DNA from: Uliginosibacterium gangwonense DSM 18521
GTDB lineage: Bacteria > Pseudomonadota > Gammaproteobacteria > Burkholderiales > Rhodocyclaceae
Reading direction: 5' to 3'
NCBI RefSeq assembly: GCF_000373965.1
Contig: NZ_KB892868.1
Coordinates: forward strand, 1-64,000
Length of the DNA: 64,000 bases
Shown here: positions 43,503 to 52,844 of the stretch, one piece after another
Layout: every line of letters begins with the position of its first letter
Position numbering within the stretch: the first letter of the stretch is position 1
The notes under the pieces: generated by a model
The model's input: only the letters and a program-made list of their open reading frames with translations
The model's database searches: none
Told to the model about the DNA's origin: nothing
Translations under genes and position numbers: made by a program

Positions 43503-43573
43503 CAAATTTATGCACATAGGGGGCTGCAATCGGCTTAAGATTGCCGGATAAAAACCATCCTGTCGCCTCCCTA

Positions 43574-45385
43574 ATGAGACACCACGCATCGCTGCAACCG
43601 CCCGCCGACCCAAGCCCCGACCAATCCCTGATACGCACCCTGCGCATGCTGCTGCCCTACATGCTGGCGTGGCCGGGGCGGATCACGATTGGTCTAGTCT
43701 GCTTGGTGTTGGGCAAACTTGCCAATGTCGGCGTCCCCATGGTTTTCAAGAATCTGGTGGACGCACTCACGCCAAGCCCGCAGACGGCCCTGCTTGTCGT
43801 ACCCGCTGCGTTACTGCTGGCGTATGGTGCCTTGCGCATGTCCAGCTCACTGTTTACCGAGCTGCGCGAAGTCCTGTTCGTGCGTGCCACCCAGGAAGCG
43901 GTGCGCCGCATCTCCCTGCAGGTCTTCGAGCATCTGCATGCGCTCTCCCTGCGCTTCCATCTGGAACGCCAGACGGGTGGGCTAACGCGGGATATTGAAC
44001 GTGGCACCCGCTCGATCACCACCCTGATCGGCTTTGCAATCTACAACATCATCCCGACCCTGGTGGAAATCACCCTGGTGATGGCAATCCTGTTTGCACG
44101 CTATGCCTTTGTATTTTCACTGATCACAGCTGTTACGCTGGCAGCCTATATTGCCTATACCGTTGTCATTACCAATTGGCGTTCCGCCCTGCGCCGCCGC
44201 GTCAATGAACTGGATTCAGCTGCCAATGCGCGGGCCATCGACAGCCTGCTCAACTACGAGACCGTCAAGTATTTCAACAACGAAGCCTGGGAAACCCGTC
44301 GCTATGACGAGCAACTCAAGGCCTGGGGTGTCGCCCAGATCAAGAACCAGTACTCGCTCTCCATCCTCAACGTCGGGCAGGCCATCATCATTGCCATCGG
44401 CATCAGCTTGATGATGTGGCGTGCGGCGCAAGGCGTTGCCACCAAGGAGATGAGCATCGGCGACATCGTGCTGGTCAACGCCTTCCTGATCCAGCTCTAT
44501 GTGCCGCTGAATTTCCTCGGCGTGGTATACCGGGAAATCCGCCAGGGGCTCACCGACATCGAGCGCATGTTCAAACTCATCGGAACCGAGCGGGAAATTC
44601 TGGATGCCCCGGATGCACAAGACCTGCCCCCCGGCCCCAGCAGCGTGAGCTTCAGGCAGGTGGCTTTTGCCTACGACCCGCGCCGCCCGATCCTTGATGG
44701 GGTGGACTTCACCATCCAGCCCGGCAAGACGCTGGCCGTGGTGGGGCATTCCGGCGCGGGCAAATCTACGCTGGCCCGCCTGCTGTTCCGTTTTTATGAC
44801 AGCACGGCAGGCCTCATCCAGATCAACGGACTGGATCTACGCCAGATCCGCCAACATAGTCTGCGCCGCGCCATCGGGATCGTGCCGCAAGACACCGTGC
44901 TGTTCAATGACAGTATCCTCTACAACATCCGCTATGGCAGGCCGGAAGCCAGCGACGACGAAGTCTTCGAAGCGGCCCGCGCGGCCCAGTTGCACGACTT
45001 CATCCTGCAACTGCCTGATGGCTACAGCACCAAGGTGGGCGAGCGCGGGCTGAAGCTCTCCGGGGGCGAGAAGCAGCGCGTTGCCATTGCCCGCACCCTG
45101 CTCAAGAATCCTTCTATCCTGATCTTTGACGAGGCCACTTCCGCGCTGGACTCCAAGACCGAAAAAGCCATTCAGGCCCAGTTGGAATACGCCGCACTGG
45201 GGCGCACCGTGCTGATCATCGCCCACCGTCTATCGACCGTGATGAGTGCGGATGAAATCATTGTCATGGATGCAGGCAGCATTATTGAACGCGGCACCCA
45301 TCAGGAACTCCTTGAAAAAGATGGCCTATACACGCAAATGTGGCGCCTGCAGCTACAGGAAGACAGCGCCACACAGGCTGCATAA
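43574..45385 (+). CDS. ABC exporter of the ATM1/HMT1 type
   Basis: This 603-residue half-transporter fuses a six-helix membrane domain (residues about 25-310) to an ATPase domain. The ATPase shows Walker A VGHSGAGKSTLARLL, Q-loop VPQDTVLFNDSI, signature KLSGGEKQRVAIARTL, Walker B ILIFDEATSALDS and the H-loop IIAHRLSTV. The membrane part contains NYETVKYFNNEAWE, a mark of mitochondrial ATM1-like and heavy-metal exporters, which move glutathione or sulfur compounds. ATG at 43574 is chosen; a TTG at 43541 is possible. Confidence 0.9.
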   Translation: MRHHASLQPPADPSPDQSLIRTLRMLLPYMLAWPGRITIGLVCLVLGKLANVGVPMVFKNLVDALTPSPQTALLVVPAALLLAYGALRMSSSLFTELREVLFVRATQEAVRRISLQVFEHLHALSLRFHLERQTGGLTRDIERGTRSITTLIGFAIYNIIPTLVEITLVMAILFARYAFVFSLITAVTLAAYIAYTVVITNWRSALRRRVNELDSAANARAIDSLLNYETVKYFNNEAWETRRYDEQLKAWGVAQIKNQYSLSILNVGQAIIIAIGISLMMWRAAQGVATKEMSIGDIVLVNAFLIQLYVPLNFLGVVYREIRQGLTDIERMFKLIGTEREILDAPDAQDLPPGPSSVSFRQVAFAYDPRRPILDGVDFTIQPGKTLAVVGHSGAGKSTLARLLFRFYDSTAGLIQINGLDLRQIRQHSLRRAIGIVPQDTVLFNDSILYNIRYGRPEASDDEVFEAARAAQLHDFILQLPDGYSTKVGERGLKLSGGEKQRVAIARTLLKNPSILIFDEATSALDSKTEKAIQAQLEYAALGRTVLIIAHRLSTVMSADEIIVMDAGSIIERGTHQELLEKDGLYTQMWRLQLQEDSATQAA

Positions 45386-45503
45386 ACAGGTTTTTTTGGC
45401 AACGTTTTCTACACAAGTATTTGCGTATTGGATATTTACATGCGCGCACCCGTGGGCAATAAAGAATCAGGAGAAGTCTTTTTTCCCACACAGGAGCGCG
45501 AAC

Positions 45504-45641
45504 ATGGTCAACATCAGCAGCATGATGACGGAATGGTTTGCCACCTTGGCCAGCAAACTTTGTGGCAGCAGACATGACGACGATGCGGAAGACTTTTCGT
45601 CTGCGTCACAGGAGGCCCGCTTCTTTGAAGGCGACAACTGA
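45504..45641 (+). CDS. Small acidic protein, 45 residues
   Basis: The frame encodes 45 residues, starting MVNISSMMTEWFATLASKLCG and continuing with an acidic tail (HDDDAEDFSSAS). CAGGAGC lies nine bases upstream of the ATG. The N-terminus could form an amphipathic helix. No family is recognised. It follows the exporter gene by 118 bp. Confidence 0.5.
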   Translation: MVNISSMMTEWFATLASKLCGSRHDDDAEDFSSASQEARFFEGDN

Positions 45642-45825
45642 GGTGGGCACAGGCATTTCCCAGGCAGAACGTCGAGAAACAGGCAAACCCTCATCGCTCA
45701 CATGGGGTTTGCCCTGATGCGCGGGCGGCGCAGGGCTGAACGACATAAATTTCTGCCAGAGTGCAGCGAATCGTGCGCCTACACAGTAAGATTGGCGCCA
45801 GATTTCTCCCCGATGAAAACAAGCA

Positions 45826-46593
45826 ATGATTGACCCACTTCCTGGCGACACGGAGTCTGCGCTCGCCAAGTTTATCCTCGCCCGCCATCCTGACTTCTGG
45901 GTTGTGCTCAAGCCTCCGGGCGTCAGTTTTCACGATGAAGCGGCAGGCCCCGGTTTCGTCTCCCAGATCAAACGCCTGAGTGGCGACACCAGCCTGTTTC
46001 CCGTTCACCGCTTGGACCGGATCACCTCTGGCATCATCATGCTGGCCCGTAGCGCCGAAGCGGCACAACGCATTGCCGAGATGTTCGCCCGTGGCGAGAT
46101 CGAAAAATACTATCTGGCCATCTCATCGCGCCCGCCCAGCAAGAAGCAAGGCTGGGTCAAGGGCGTGATGCACAAGGCCCGTGGTGGCAGCTGGCGCCTG
46201 ACACACACCAGCGAAGGGCCTTTTGCCGTAACCCAGTTCTTCAGCTTTGGCACCGGTACGGGCAAGCGCCTGTTCGTGGTCCGCCCGCGCACCGGGCGCA
46301 CACACCAGATCCGCGTGGCCCTCAAGAGCCTGGGCGCGCCCATCCTTGGGGATGACCGCTATGGCGACACGCTCGCCGACCGGGGCTATCTGCATGCCTA
46401 CGCGCTACGCTTCAATTGGAGCGATGGGCCACACTGCTTTATCAGCATCCCGGAACAAGGGGAAGAGTTCCTGGCCCCGGCGATGCGCGAGCTGATTGCT
46501 TCGCTGGCCGAACCCTGGAGCCTGCGCTGGCCGGAGTGGCAAGCGCCGCAGAGGCCGGCCGCCGAACCTGCGCAGGAGACAAAAGCAAGCTGA
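45826..46593 (+). CDS. RluA-family pseudouridine synthase
   Basis: This 255-residue enzyme isomerises uridine in RNA. Hallmarks are WVVLKPPGVSFHDE, FPVHRLDRITSGIIMLAR with the catalytic aspartate (about residue 64), and VVRPRTGRTHQIRVALKSLGAPILGDDRYG. There is no N-terminal S4 domain, so it belongs to a short subgroup of RluA-like proteins whose RNA target is not assigned. The ATG is the first in frame. Confidence 0.9.
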   Translation: MIDPLPGDTESALAKFILARHPDFWVVLKPPGVSFHDEAAGPGFVSQIKRLSGDTSLFPVHRLDRITSGIIMLARSAEAAQRIAEMFARGEIEKYYLAISSRPPSKKQGWVKGVMHKARGGSWRLTHTSEGPFAVTQFFSFGTGTGKRLFVVRPRTGRTHQIRVALKSLGAPILGDDRYGDTLADRGYLHAYALRFNWSDGPHCFISIPEQGEEFLAPAMRELIASLAEPWSLRWPEWQAPQRPAAEPAQETKAS

Positions 46594-46659
46594 ATCCGCC
46601 GCAAAGCCTCTCCTGATCGGTATCATGTTCATCCGAGTCACTTGATGGAAGACATAAGC

Positions 46660-47289
46660 ATGCCCAATCCCCTGCAATTGACCCGTGAAGAAGCCCGTAT
46701 CCTGGGGGTTCTCATCGAGAAACAAGCCACGGTGCCGGATACCTATCCGTTGTCACTGAATGCACTGACAGCAGGTTGCAACCAGAAAACCGGCCGCGAC
46801 CCGATCATGGATCTGAGCGAGGGCGCCGTACTGGCCTCGCTGGACGCACTACGCGGCCACGATCTGGTGATCGAATCCTCTGGCAGCCGGGTCGCCCGCT
46901 ACTCACATAATCTGGGGCGCGTGCTGCAATTGCCAACCCCGGCGGTGGCGCTGATTGCCATGCTGATGCTGCGCGGCGCCCAGACAGCCGCCGAATTGCG
47001 CAGCCATTGCGAACGGCTGTATCGCTTCGCCGATGTTTCTTCGGTGGAGGCTTTCCTGGAAGAACTCGCCGACCGTGGTGAAGGCCCCATCACCCGCATG
47101 CTGCCACGCATGCCAGGCACACGTGAAAATCGCTGGGTGCATCTGCTGTGCGGCGAACCGGACATCCCCGCCACAACCACAGGCAGCGGTGTAGCCAGCA
47201 CGCCTTTGGCCGAAGAAGTCGCCAGCCTGCGTGCCGAAGTGGCGGCCCTGCGGGCGGAAGTGGCCGAGTTGCGCCAATTGATCGTCTAG
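46660..47289 (+). CDS. YceH family protein (DUF480)
   Basis: This 209-residue protein matches YceH: LTREEARILGVLIEKQATVPDTYPLSLNALTAGCNQKTGRDPIMDLSE, then VALIAMLMLRGAQTAAELRSHCERLY. It has two winged-helix domains and a C-terminal coiled coil (VASLRAEVAALRAEVAELRQL). The molecular role is unknown. The ATG at 46660 has GGAAGA seven bases upstream; 46645 is an alternative start. Confidence 0.93.
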   Translation: MPNPLQLTREEARILGVLIEKQATVPDTYPLSLNALTAGCNQKTGRDPIMDLSEGAVLASLDALRGHDLVIESSGSRVARYSHNLGRVLQLPTPAVALIAMLMLRGAQTAAELRSHCERLYRFADVSSVEAFLEELADRGEGPITRMLPRMPGTRENRWVHLLCGEPDIPATTTGSGVASTPLAEEVASLRAEVAALRAEVAELRQLIV

Positions 47290-47296
47290 GCATTGC

Positions 47297-47989
47297 ATGG
47301 AAAGCCACCTGCGCGGCCAGCTCTGGCATGCCAGCGGGGGGCTGGTCTATCACGGGCGGGCATGGCGCTACCGCAACACACTGTGGGCGCCTTTCCTACA
47401 ACAGGTGGAATCGTGGCTTGAAGCCTGGGCACCGCGCCCCAAGCAACTGCTGATCGTGGGGCCCAGTGCAGGCTATACCCTGCCTGCACAATGGCTATCC
47501 CGTTTTGCGCGGATCGATATTCTGGAACCCGATCCGCTGGCCCGTTGGCTATTGGAGCAGCGCTTTCCAGACTGTGTTTTTCATGCCGGGGATCTAGATT
47601 GCTTTGCCTTGGATGAAGGCCCCATGCAATTGGCACACGCCTACCCGCATAGCGCAATCCTGTTTTCCAATGTCATTGGCCAGATATTTGAAGGCGGCCC
47701 TACCCCGATTTGGCGTGCCGCGCTGCAAATGGCCATGCGCGGGCGCTGTTGGGCAAGTTATCATGACATTGCCTCATGCCACATCCTGCCCGCGCGCAGG
47801 CAGGTGGTCACACTCCCGGCATGCTCAAGGCTGGAGGATATTCTGCCCCACTTCTGGGATGGGCGAGAGATCGCCGTCTATGACCACGGCTGCCTTGATC
47901 TGGCAGATGCCCAATGTGCCTATGGCATGTGGTCGATCACCCCACGCCAACATCATATTGTGGGTTGGTGCTCCAACACTGAAGGGTGA
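47297..47989 (+). CDS. Protein of unknown function, methyltransferase-like fold possible
   Basis: This 230-residue protein is not recognised. RPKQLLIVGPSAGYTLP (about residues 46-62) followed by FARIDILEPDPLARWLL resembles a Rossmann motif I with the acidic strand-2 end, and LFSNVIGQIF could be the post-motif. The C-terminal half has conserved-looking His/Cys and Trp residues. It follows yceH by 7 bp and is probably in the same transcript. It overlaps the convergent gene by 37 bases. Confidence 0.6.
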   Translation: MESHLRGQLWHASGGLVYHGRAWRYRNTLWAPFLQQVESWLEAWAPRPKQLLIVGPSAGYTLPAQWLSRFARIDILEPDPLARWLLEQRFPDCVFHAGDLDCFALDEGPMQLAHAYPHSAILFSNVIGQIFEGGPTPIWRAALQMAMRGRCWASYHDIASCHILPARRQVVTLPACSRLEDILPHFWDGREIAVYDHGCLDLADAQCAYGMWSITPRQHHIVGWCSNTEG

Positions 47990-48246
47990 TCTTCGATGTG
48001 CAGTTGGGGGAATTCCGGCATCTCCGGCAGATCATAATCGGAAGCCACCATCCCCAGGCTGGAGAGTTCGCGCAGCAGCGCTTCAGGCTCCCCCAGGTGC
48101 TGAAGGGATGCCTGCAAGACACCATACTGTGTGCGCCCATCAACCAGAATCAAGGCTTGCCGCAACTTCGGCGACAAGCGATAGCGGCGCTCCGCAATCT
48201 CGATGCGTCCCTTCAATGTCTTGCTGAAAATCTCAACATTGAACAT
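47953..48246 (-). CDS. Conserved-looking hypothetical protein, 97 residues
   Basis: The 97-residue protein starts MFNVEIFSKTLKGRIEIAERRYRLSPKLRQALILVDGRTQYGVL. Small betaproteobacterial proteins of this pattern (a basic segment followed by LxLVDGR) exist, but I know of no function. There is no membrane segment. Its 3' end overlaps the convergent upstream gene by 37 bases. Confidence 0.7.
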   Translation of the reverse strand: MFNVEIFSKTLKGRIEIAERRYRLSPKLRQALILVDGRTQYGVLQASLQHLGEPEALLRELSSLGMVASDYDLPEMPEFPQLHIEDHPSVLEHQPTI

Positions 48247-48389
48247 GGCGTCCTCAAAAAAACAATGTAACCAGATTCCATGCTAGCGAACCGTCCGTAT
48301 CCCTTCACATTGCCTGTTTGGGCAAAATGGAACGAATTGGACAGACGGTCGCCCAGCCTGATACCGCTCAGGCATACAACAGTGCGGGG

Positions 48390-48935
48390 CTAGAGCTTCT
48401 TTTCCATGAAGATCGCACACCCCATCGCCGGGTCCAACTCATAGGGCTGAAACCCGAACTGCTCATATGCCGCCCTTGCGCCTGCATTGCCTGCCAGCAC
48501 CTCCAGGGTGATCTTGCAACAGCCACGCGCAAGCGCTTCGGTTTCTACTGCAGCAAAAAGCGTGCGCGCCACCCCACGGCGACGGTAGTCGGCATGCACA
48601 ACCACATCGTGCACATTCAGTAAGGGCTTGGCGCGAAAGGTGGAAAAGCCGGTAAAGCAGTTGATGAGTCCTGCCGGGCGCCCCTCATCCCAAACGATAA
48701 AACTGACAAAACCCGGCCAATTCATCAATTGTTCTGGAAGCGAGCGACAAATTTCGTCACTTAATGGCTCCCCCCCACCGCTGGGACCGCTTGCATAGTG
48801 TTGCAACAGGCCAATGAAGGCCTCCACGTGGGCAGGCGTGCGCAGATTGACGCGGCGCACAGCGAATTCCTGCGCAAAGTCAGTCTCTCTTTTCTGTATT
48901 TCTTGTTCCACTGGCTTCTCCAAATACACCGACAC
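48390..48935 (-). CDS. GNAT family N-acetyltransferase
   Basis: This 181-residue acetyltransferase has motif A VHDVVVHADYRRRGVARTLF (about residues 108-127), followed by CKITLEVLAGNAGARAAYEQFGFQ (motif B). The PLSDEICRSLPEQL segment is typical of a subgroup of small GNAT proteins. The substrate is unknown. Confidence 0.87.
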   Translation of the reverse strand: MSVYLEKPVEQEIQKRETDFAQEFAVRRVNLRTPAHVEAFIGLLQHYASGPSGGGEPLSDEICRSLPEQLMNWPGFVSFIVWDEGRPAGLINCFTGFSTFRAKPLLNVHDVVVHADYRRRGVARTLFAAVETEALARGCCKITLEVLAGNAGARAAYEQFGFQPYELDPAMGCAIFMEKKL

Positions 48936-49275
48936 CCTATCTATTAAGCAAGTTCAACGCCAACCTTTAAACCTATCTGAACCAAAAGCATTTCTGCCTC
49001 ACGATAAAATATTACCTCGGCATAAATTTTACATTCAGACGCACACTACAAAACATGCCTCAATACGCCCGAACCACAATAAATGCCATACACATGTATT
49101 CATTGACTGACAAAACACCGTCTAACCATCAATTCTATTGGCATGTGTTTCAGCTTTCATGCTGCATCTTGTTGAGATTTCCAGGCTCAAACCTTCGCAT
49201 ATGGCGTCGCATCCCGAGTGCCTGCCCCAGACCCAAACGTGGCTATTTGCCTGCGAAGGAAGCGGTTCGCGGGGT
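48936..49275. other. Intergenic region upstream of metX, no gene
   Basis: No gene is supported. It is AT-rich on the left. An inverted repeat CCTTCGCA (49192-49199) with TGCGAAGG (49252-49259) precedes the metX promoter and might bind a regulator. Confidence 0.4.
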
Positions 49276-49304
49276 TTGACAATCGGAAATCGCGGGAGTA
49301 CCTT
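49276..49304 (+). promoter_or_regulatory. Promoter of metX
   Basis: A perfect -35 TTGACA (49276-49281) and a -10 TACCTT (49299-49304) are separated by 17 bases. The predicted transcript starts near 49311, exactly at the riboswitch. Confidence 0.6.
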
Positions 49305-49310
49305 TGCTCT

Positions 49311-49366
49311 TACGCGCCAATTTGACTCAGCTTGCGGGCGCGATACAAATACGGCTAAAGCGGGCG
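49311..49366 (+). ncRNA. SAM-II (SAM-alpha) type riboswitch
   Basis: The sequence contains the SAM-II aptamer blocks in order: stem CGCGCC (49313-49318), loop AATTTGA, GCTTGC (49330-49335), stem GGCGCG (49337-49342), an A-rich linker ATACAAATA, and GCTAAA (49354-49359). The stem halves are perfectly complementary, and AGC/GCT can form the pseudoknot. It binds S-adenosylmethionine and turns down methionine synthesis. It lies directly before a terminator and metX. Confidence 0.8.
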
Positions 49367-49377
49367 GGCACATCAAA

Positions 49378-49408
49378 CCCGGTCGCGCTTTTGCCGACCG
49401 GGTTTTTT
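49378..49408 (+). terminator. Riboswitch-associated terminator before metX
   Basis: CCCGGTC (49378-49384) pairs with GACCGGG (49396-49402), followed by TTTTTT. It lies between the aptamer and the start codon, as expected for attenuation. No obvious antiterminator was worked out. Confidence 0.75.
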
Positions 49409-49423
49409 GTTTGTGGAAAGATC

Positions 49424-50551
49424 ATGACAGCTTCAGGAAGTGTCGGAAACGTCACACCCCAGCGTGCCCAGTTTGGCGAAGCGCTCCAGCTTCGCAGTGG
49501 CGGCGTTCTTCCCGCCTACGAACTGGTCTATGAAACCTACGGCACCCTCAACGCCAGCGGCAGCAATGCAGTGCTGGTCTGCCACGCCCTGTCCGGCTCG
49601 CATCACGTAGCCGGTACGTATGCAGACCAACCCAAGAGCAGCGGCTGGTGGGATAACCTCGTTGGGCCGGGCAAGCCGCTGGATACCAACAAATTCTTTG
49701 TCGTCGGCATCAACAACCTGGGCGGCTGTTTTGGGACCACGGGCCCGAACTGCATCAACCCGGCCACCGGCAAACGCTGGGGGTCGGACTTTCCCTTTGT
49801 GACGGTGGAAGACTGGGTCGACTCGCATGCCCGGCTGGCAGACCGCCTGGGCATCGATACCTGGGCCGCCGTACTGGGCGGCAGCCTGGGGGGCATGCAG
49901 GCTCTGGCCTGGACGCTGCGCTACCCGGATCGCGTGCGTAACGGCATGGTGATCGCCGCCGCCCCCACGCTCTCAACCGAAAACATCGCGTTCAACGAAG
50001 TGGCCCGGCAGGCGATCCTGACCGACCCGGACTTCCACGGTGGCGATTATTACGAGCACGGGGTGGTGCCCGTTCGCGGCCTGCGGCTGGCGCGCATGCT
50101 GGGGCACATCACCTATCTGTCGGATGACGCAATGGCCGAGAAATTTGGCCGCAAACTGCGCCACGGCAAGCACAAGTACCACTTCGAAGTGGAATACGAG
50201 ATCGAATCCTATCTGCGTTATCAGGGCGACAAGTTCGCGGGCTTCTTCGATGCCAACACCTACCTGTTGACCACCAAGGCGCTGGATTACTTCGACCCGG
50301 CCTTTGAGTACGATGGCAACCTGCAGGCGGCGCTGGCACGTGCCAAGGCGAATTTCTTCCTCGCCTCGTTCAGTACCGACTGGCGCTTCTCGCCCACCCG
50401 CTCACGCGAGATCGTCTACGCCCTACTCCACAACCAGCGCACTGTCAGCTATGTCGAAATCGACAGCAGCGCCGGGCACGACTCCTTCCTGCTCGACAAC
50501 CCCACCTACCACGCCGCCATGCGTGCGTACTTCCAGAATATCGAGGTGTGA
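49424..50551 (+). CDS. metX: Homoserine O-acyltransferase MetX
   Basis: MetX transfers an acetyl or succinyl group to homoserine, committing it to methionine. The 375-residue alpha/beta-hydrolase-fold enzyme has [28 protein letters not shown], the nucleophile elbow [14 protein letters not shown] (about residue 150), and the C-terminal histidine in [11 protein letters not shown]. Whether acetyl-CoA or succinyl-CoA is used cannot be told by eye; proteobacterial MetX paired with MetW can use succinyl-CoA. The ATG at 49424 follows GGAAAG and the riboswitch terminator. Confidence 0.95.
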   Translation: MTASGSVGNVTPQRAQFGEALQLRSGGVLPAYELVYETYGTLNASGSNAVLVCHALSGSHHVAGTYADQPKSSGWWDNLVGPGKPLDTNKFFVVGINNLGGCFGTTGPNCINPATGKRWGSDFPFVTVEDWVDSHARLADRLGIDTWAAVLGGSLGGMQALAWTLRYPDRVRNGMVIAAAPTLSTENIAFNEVARQAILTDPDFHGGDYYEHGVVPVRGLRLARMLGHITYLSDDAMAEKFGRKLRHGKHKYHFEVEYEIESYLRYQGDKFAGFFDANTYLLTTKALDYFDPAFEYDGNLQAALARAKANFFLASFSTDWRFSPTRSREIVYALLHNQRTVSYVEIDSSAGHDSFLLDNPTYHAAMRAYFQNIEV

Positions 50552-50552
50552 C

Positions 50553-51158
50553 ATGGTCAAAACAGGAAATCAGGAACGTTACGACTACGATGTGATCGCC
50601 CGTTGGGTACAGCCGGATGCACGCGTGCTGGACCTGGGCTGCGGCGATGGCAGCCTGTTGCAGCACTTGGCCAACACCCGCAATGTGCGCGGCTATGGCA
50701 TTGAGCGCGACCCCGAACGGGTGGTTGCCTGCCTGCAAAATCGCGTCAATGTCTTGCAGATCGACCTGGAGCAAGGTTTGGCAGGGTTTGAGGATCAGCA
50801 GTTCGACTATGTGGTGATGAGCCTGTCGCTCCAGGCGATCCACAACACGGAAGGTGTATTGGCCGAGATGTTGCGCGTGGGCCATGAAGCGGTGGTTAGC
50901 TTCCCCAACTTCGGCTATTGGCGCCACCGTGTGTCGCTCAATGAAGGGCACATGCCAGTCTCAGACATCCTGCCGCACCAGTGGTATAACACGCCCAATG
51001 TGCGTTTCTTCACCATGGCTGACTTTGAGCAACTCTGCGGCAACCGTGGCATCGCCGTGCTGGAGCGCGCGGCTTTTGATGAAGACCGTCTCATTGATGT
51101 CGACCCGAACAATTACGCCAGCGTGGCCTTATACCGACTGGGGCGGGCTTCCGCTTAA
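50553..51158 (+). CDS. metW: Methionine biosynthesis protein MetW
   Basis: MetW is a methyltransferase-fold partner of MetX. The 201-residue protein has VLDLGCGDGSLLQHL (about residues 24-38), GYGIERDPERVV, and DYVVMSLSLQAIHNTEGVL. The signature SFPNFGYWRHR and LPHQWYNTPNVRFFTMADFE follow. It starts one base after the metX stop, so the two are co-translated and share the riboswitch control. Confidence 0.95.
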   Translation: MVKTGNQERYDYDVIARWVQPDARVLDLGCGDGSLLQHLANTRNVRGYGIERDPERVVACLQNRVNVLQIDLEQGLAGFEDQQFDYVVMSLSLQAIHNTEGVLAEMLRVGHEAVVSFPNFGYWRHRVSLNEGHMPVSDILPHQWYNTPNVRFFTMADFEQLCGNRGIAVLERAAFDEDRLIDVDPNNYASVALYRLGRASA

Positions 51159-51221
51159 CAACGAAAGGGGCATTTTCCACGTAGAATGTCCCATCGTTTT
51201 TTGACCAACCGCTCTATCACC

Positions 51222-51827
51222 ATGACCATGCTGATTGCCGCTGCAGATATCATTGCCTTTCACGACGAATGCGTTGCCAACCGTAGTTGGGCCAAAACAG
51301 CCTCCGCACGCTTTGCCGAAGGCTTGTGGCAGTTCCTGGAACTGAACCACCGTTTCAACAACCTGCTATGGGATGAGGAAGACCTCGCCCGCCGCAAGGA
51401 TGTAGCCGACGGTGAGATTGCTGCCAACAAACGGGCCATTGACGGCTATAACCAGAAACGCAATGACGCCATCGAGAAGATGGACGAAGTCATTCTCTCC
51501 GCACTCAGCAGCGCCGTGGCGCAACCGGATTGCCGCCTGAATTCGGAAACGGCAGGCAGCATGGTCGACCGCATGTCGATCCTGGCGCTGAAGATCTTCC
51601 ACATGGGCATCCAGACCCAACGTAGCGACGCCTCCGCAGAACACGTCGCCACCTGCACCGCCAAGCTTGCGCGTCTGCGCGAGCAGCGCGCCGATCTGGC
51701 ATCCTGTCTGGAACGCCTACTGGCCGATTTCGCCACAGGTAAGGCCTACTACAAGGTCTATCGCCAGTTCAAGATGTACAACGACCCCACGCTGAACCCC
51801 TACCTGTACGGCGCCAAAAAGGCCTGA
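51222..51827 (+). CDS. DUF4254 family protein
   Basis: This 201-residue protein shows the DUF4254 pattern: IIAFHDECVANRSW, FLELNHRFNNLLWDEEDLARRKDVADGEIAANKRAIDGYNQKRNDAIEKMDE. It is largely helical and has no membrane segment. Its gene ends one base before the convergent GT9 gene. The family is often found next to glycosyltransferases, so a role in surface glycan or lipopolysaccharide work is likely but unproved. ATG at 51222 is preferred. Confidence 0.85.
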   Translation: MTMLIAAADIIAFHDECVANRSWAKTASARFAEGLWQFLELNHRFNNLLWDEEDLARRKDVADGEIAANKRAIDGYNQKRNDAIEKMDEVILSALSSAVAQPDCRLNSETAGSMVDRMSILALKIFHMGIQTQRSDASAEHVATCTAKLARLREQRADLASCLERLLADFATGKAYYKVYRQFKMYNDPTLNPYLYGAKKA

Positions 51828-52844
51828 TCAGGCCAGCAGCTCTGCCACTTTCAGCAGCACATCCGCATCTGCCAGTTCGGCCACGGCCTTGGGCGCATCC
51901 AACCACCGGGTGCGCGGGCCGATCGGCCCCCACTGCTGCGGGGACGGCGACACATTGGATTCGGCAAAAAAGCCCAGCACGCCACCTGGGCTGGCAGCGG
52001 CAAAGTGCATCAGGCCGCTATCCGGGAAGAGGCTGGTGCGGCCATGCCAGATCAGGCCCAGTGCGGGCTTGAGTGCGCCACGAAATGGCACCAACCAGGG
52101 CAGATGAGCATCCAACACGGGCTGGGCCACATCGTCGTCACCGGGATAGAGCGGGTTGTCGCTCTTACCTGGCGTCCACATAAATACCGTCTTCAGCCCC
52201 CACTGCTCATAGAAGTGGCGCGTCCAGCGAATGATCTGTTCGGTAGTGGGCTGCTTCTTGGCCCGGCGCGCACCAAGGCCCAGGGTGATGTAGCTACCTG
52301 CGACCAGCCCTTGCTCCGCAAGCCACTGTTGGGCAAAGGTTTCTGCTTCGGCAGGGAGCTGGAAACGCATCGGCGCCAACTCGTCCGGCAGCGTGATCCC
52401 CAGAGGCGTCAGCAGATTGGCCATCCGCCGTGCCTCATGGATGCTTTTGGGAATGTTCAGCGGGTCCGTCACCGCCCGGTGCGTGTTCTTGTCATCCACG
52501 TAGGAGACCAGATGCTGCCCACCTATCAAGGCACCGCGCTTGATCGCCCGGTGCGAGGCGTCCCCATTGGCGATGATCACCCAATCATACCGCTCACGCC
52601 GCAAGGCCAGCGTCTGCCCGATCTGCGCAAACGCCGCGCGCCAATGGATACGCCCTGCTTCCTTGACGCGCTGGTAGCGCCAGACCCGGTCCACGTCCGG
52701 GTTACCATCCAGAATCCAGGCGTTGTAGGTATTGGCCAGCACTTCGATACGGGCCTGTGGCAAAGATTGGCGCAGCAGCGACAGCATGGGTGTTGTCAGC
52801 AACATATCGCCCAGTTTGTCTCGCTTGATGATCAGGATTTTCAT
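51828..52844 (-). CDS. Glycosyltransferase family 9 (heptosyltransferase-like)
   Basis: This 338-residue enzyme resembles LPS heptosyltransferases. The N-terminus ILIIKRDKLGDMLLTTPMLSLLRQSLPQARIEVLAN is the GT9 hallmark. The C-terminal domain has the nucleotide-sugar segment TSLFPDSGLMHFAAASPGGVLGFF (about residues 275-300). It probably adds a heptose or related sugar to the LPS core at the inner membrane. Confidence 0.9.
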   Translation of the reverse strand: MKILIIKRDKLGDMLLTTPMLSLLRQSLPQARIEVLANTYNAWILDGNPDVDRVWRYQRVKEAGRIHWRAAFAQIGQTLALRRERYDWVIIANGDASHRAIKRGALIGGQHLVSYVDDKNTHRAVTDPLNIPKSIHEARRMANLLTPLGITLPDELAPMRFQLPAEAETFAQQWLAEQGLVAGSYITLGLGARRAKKQPTTEQIIRWTRHFYEQWGLKTVFMWTPGKSDNPLYPGDDDVAQPVLDAHLPWLVPFRGALKPALGLIWHGRTSLFPDSGLMHFAAASPGGVLGFFAESNVSPSPQQWGPIGPRTRWLDAPKAVAELADADVLLKVAELLA

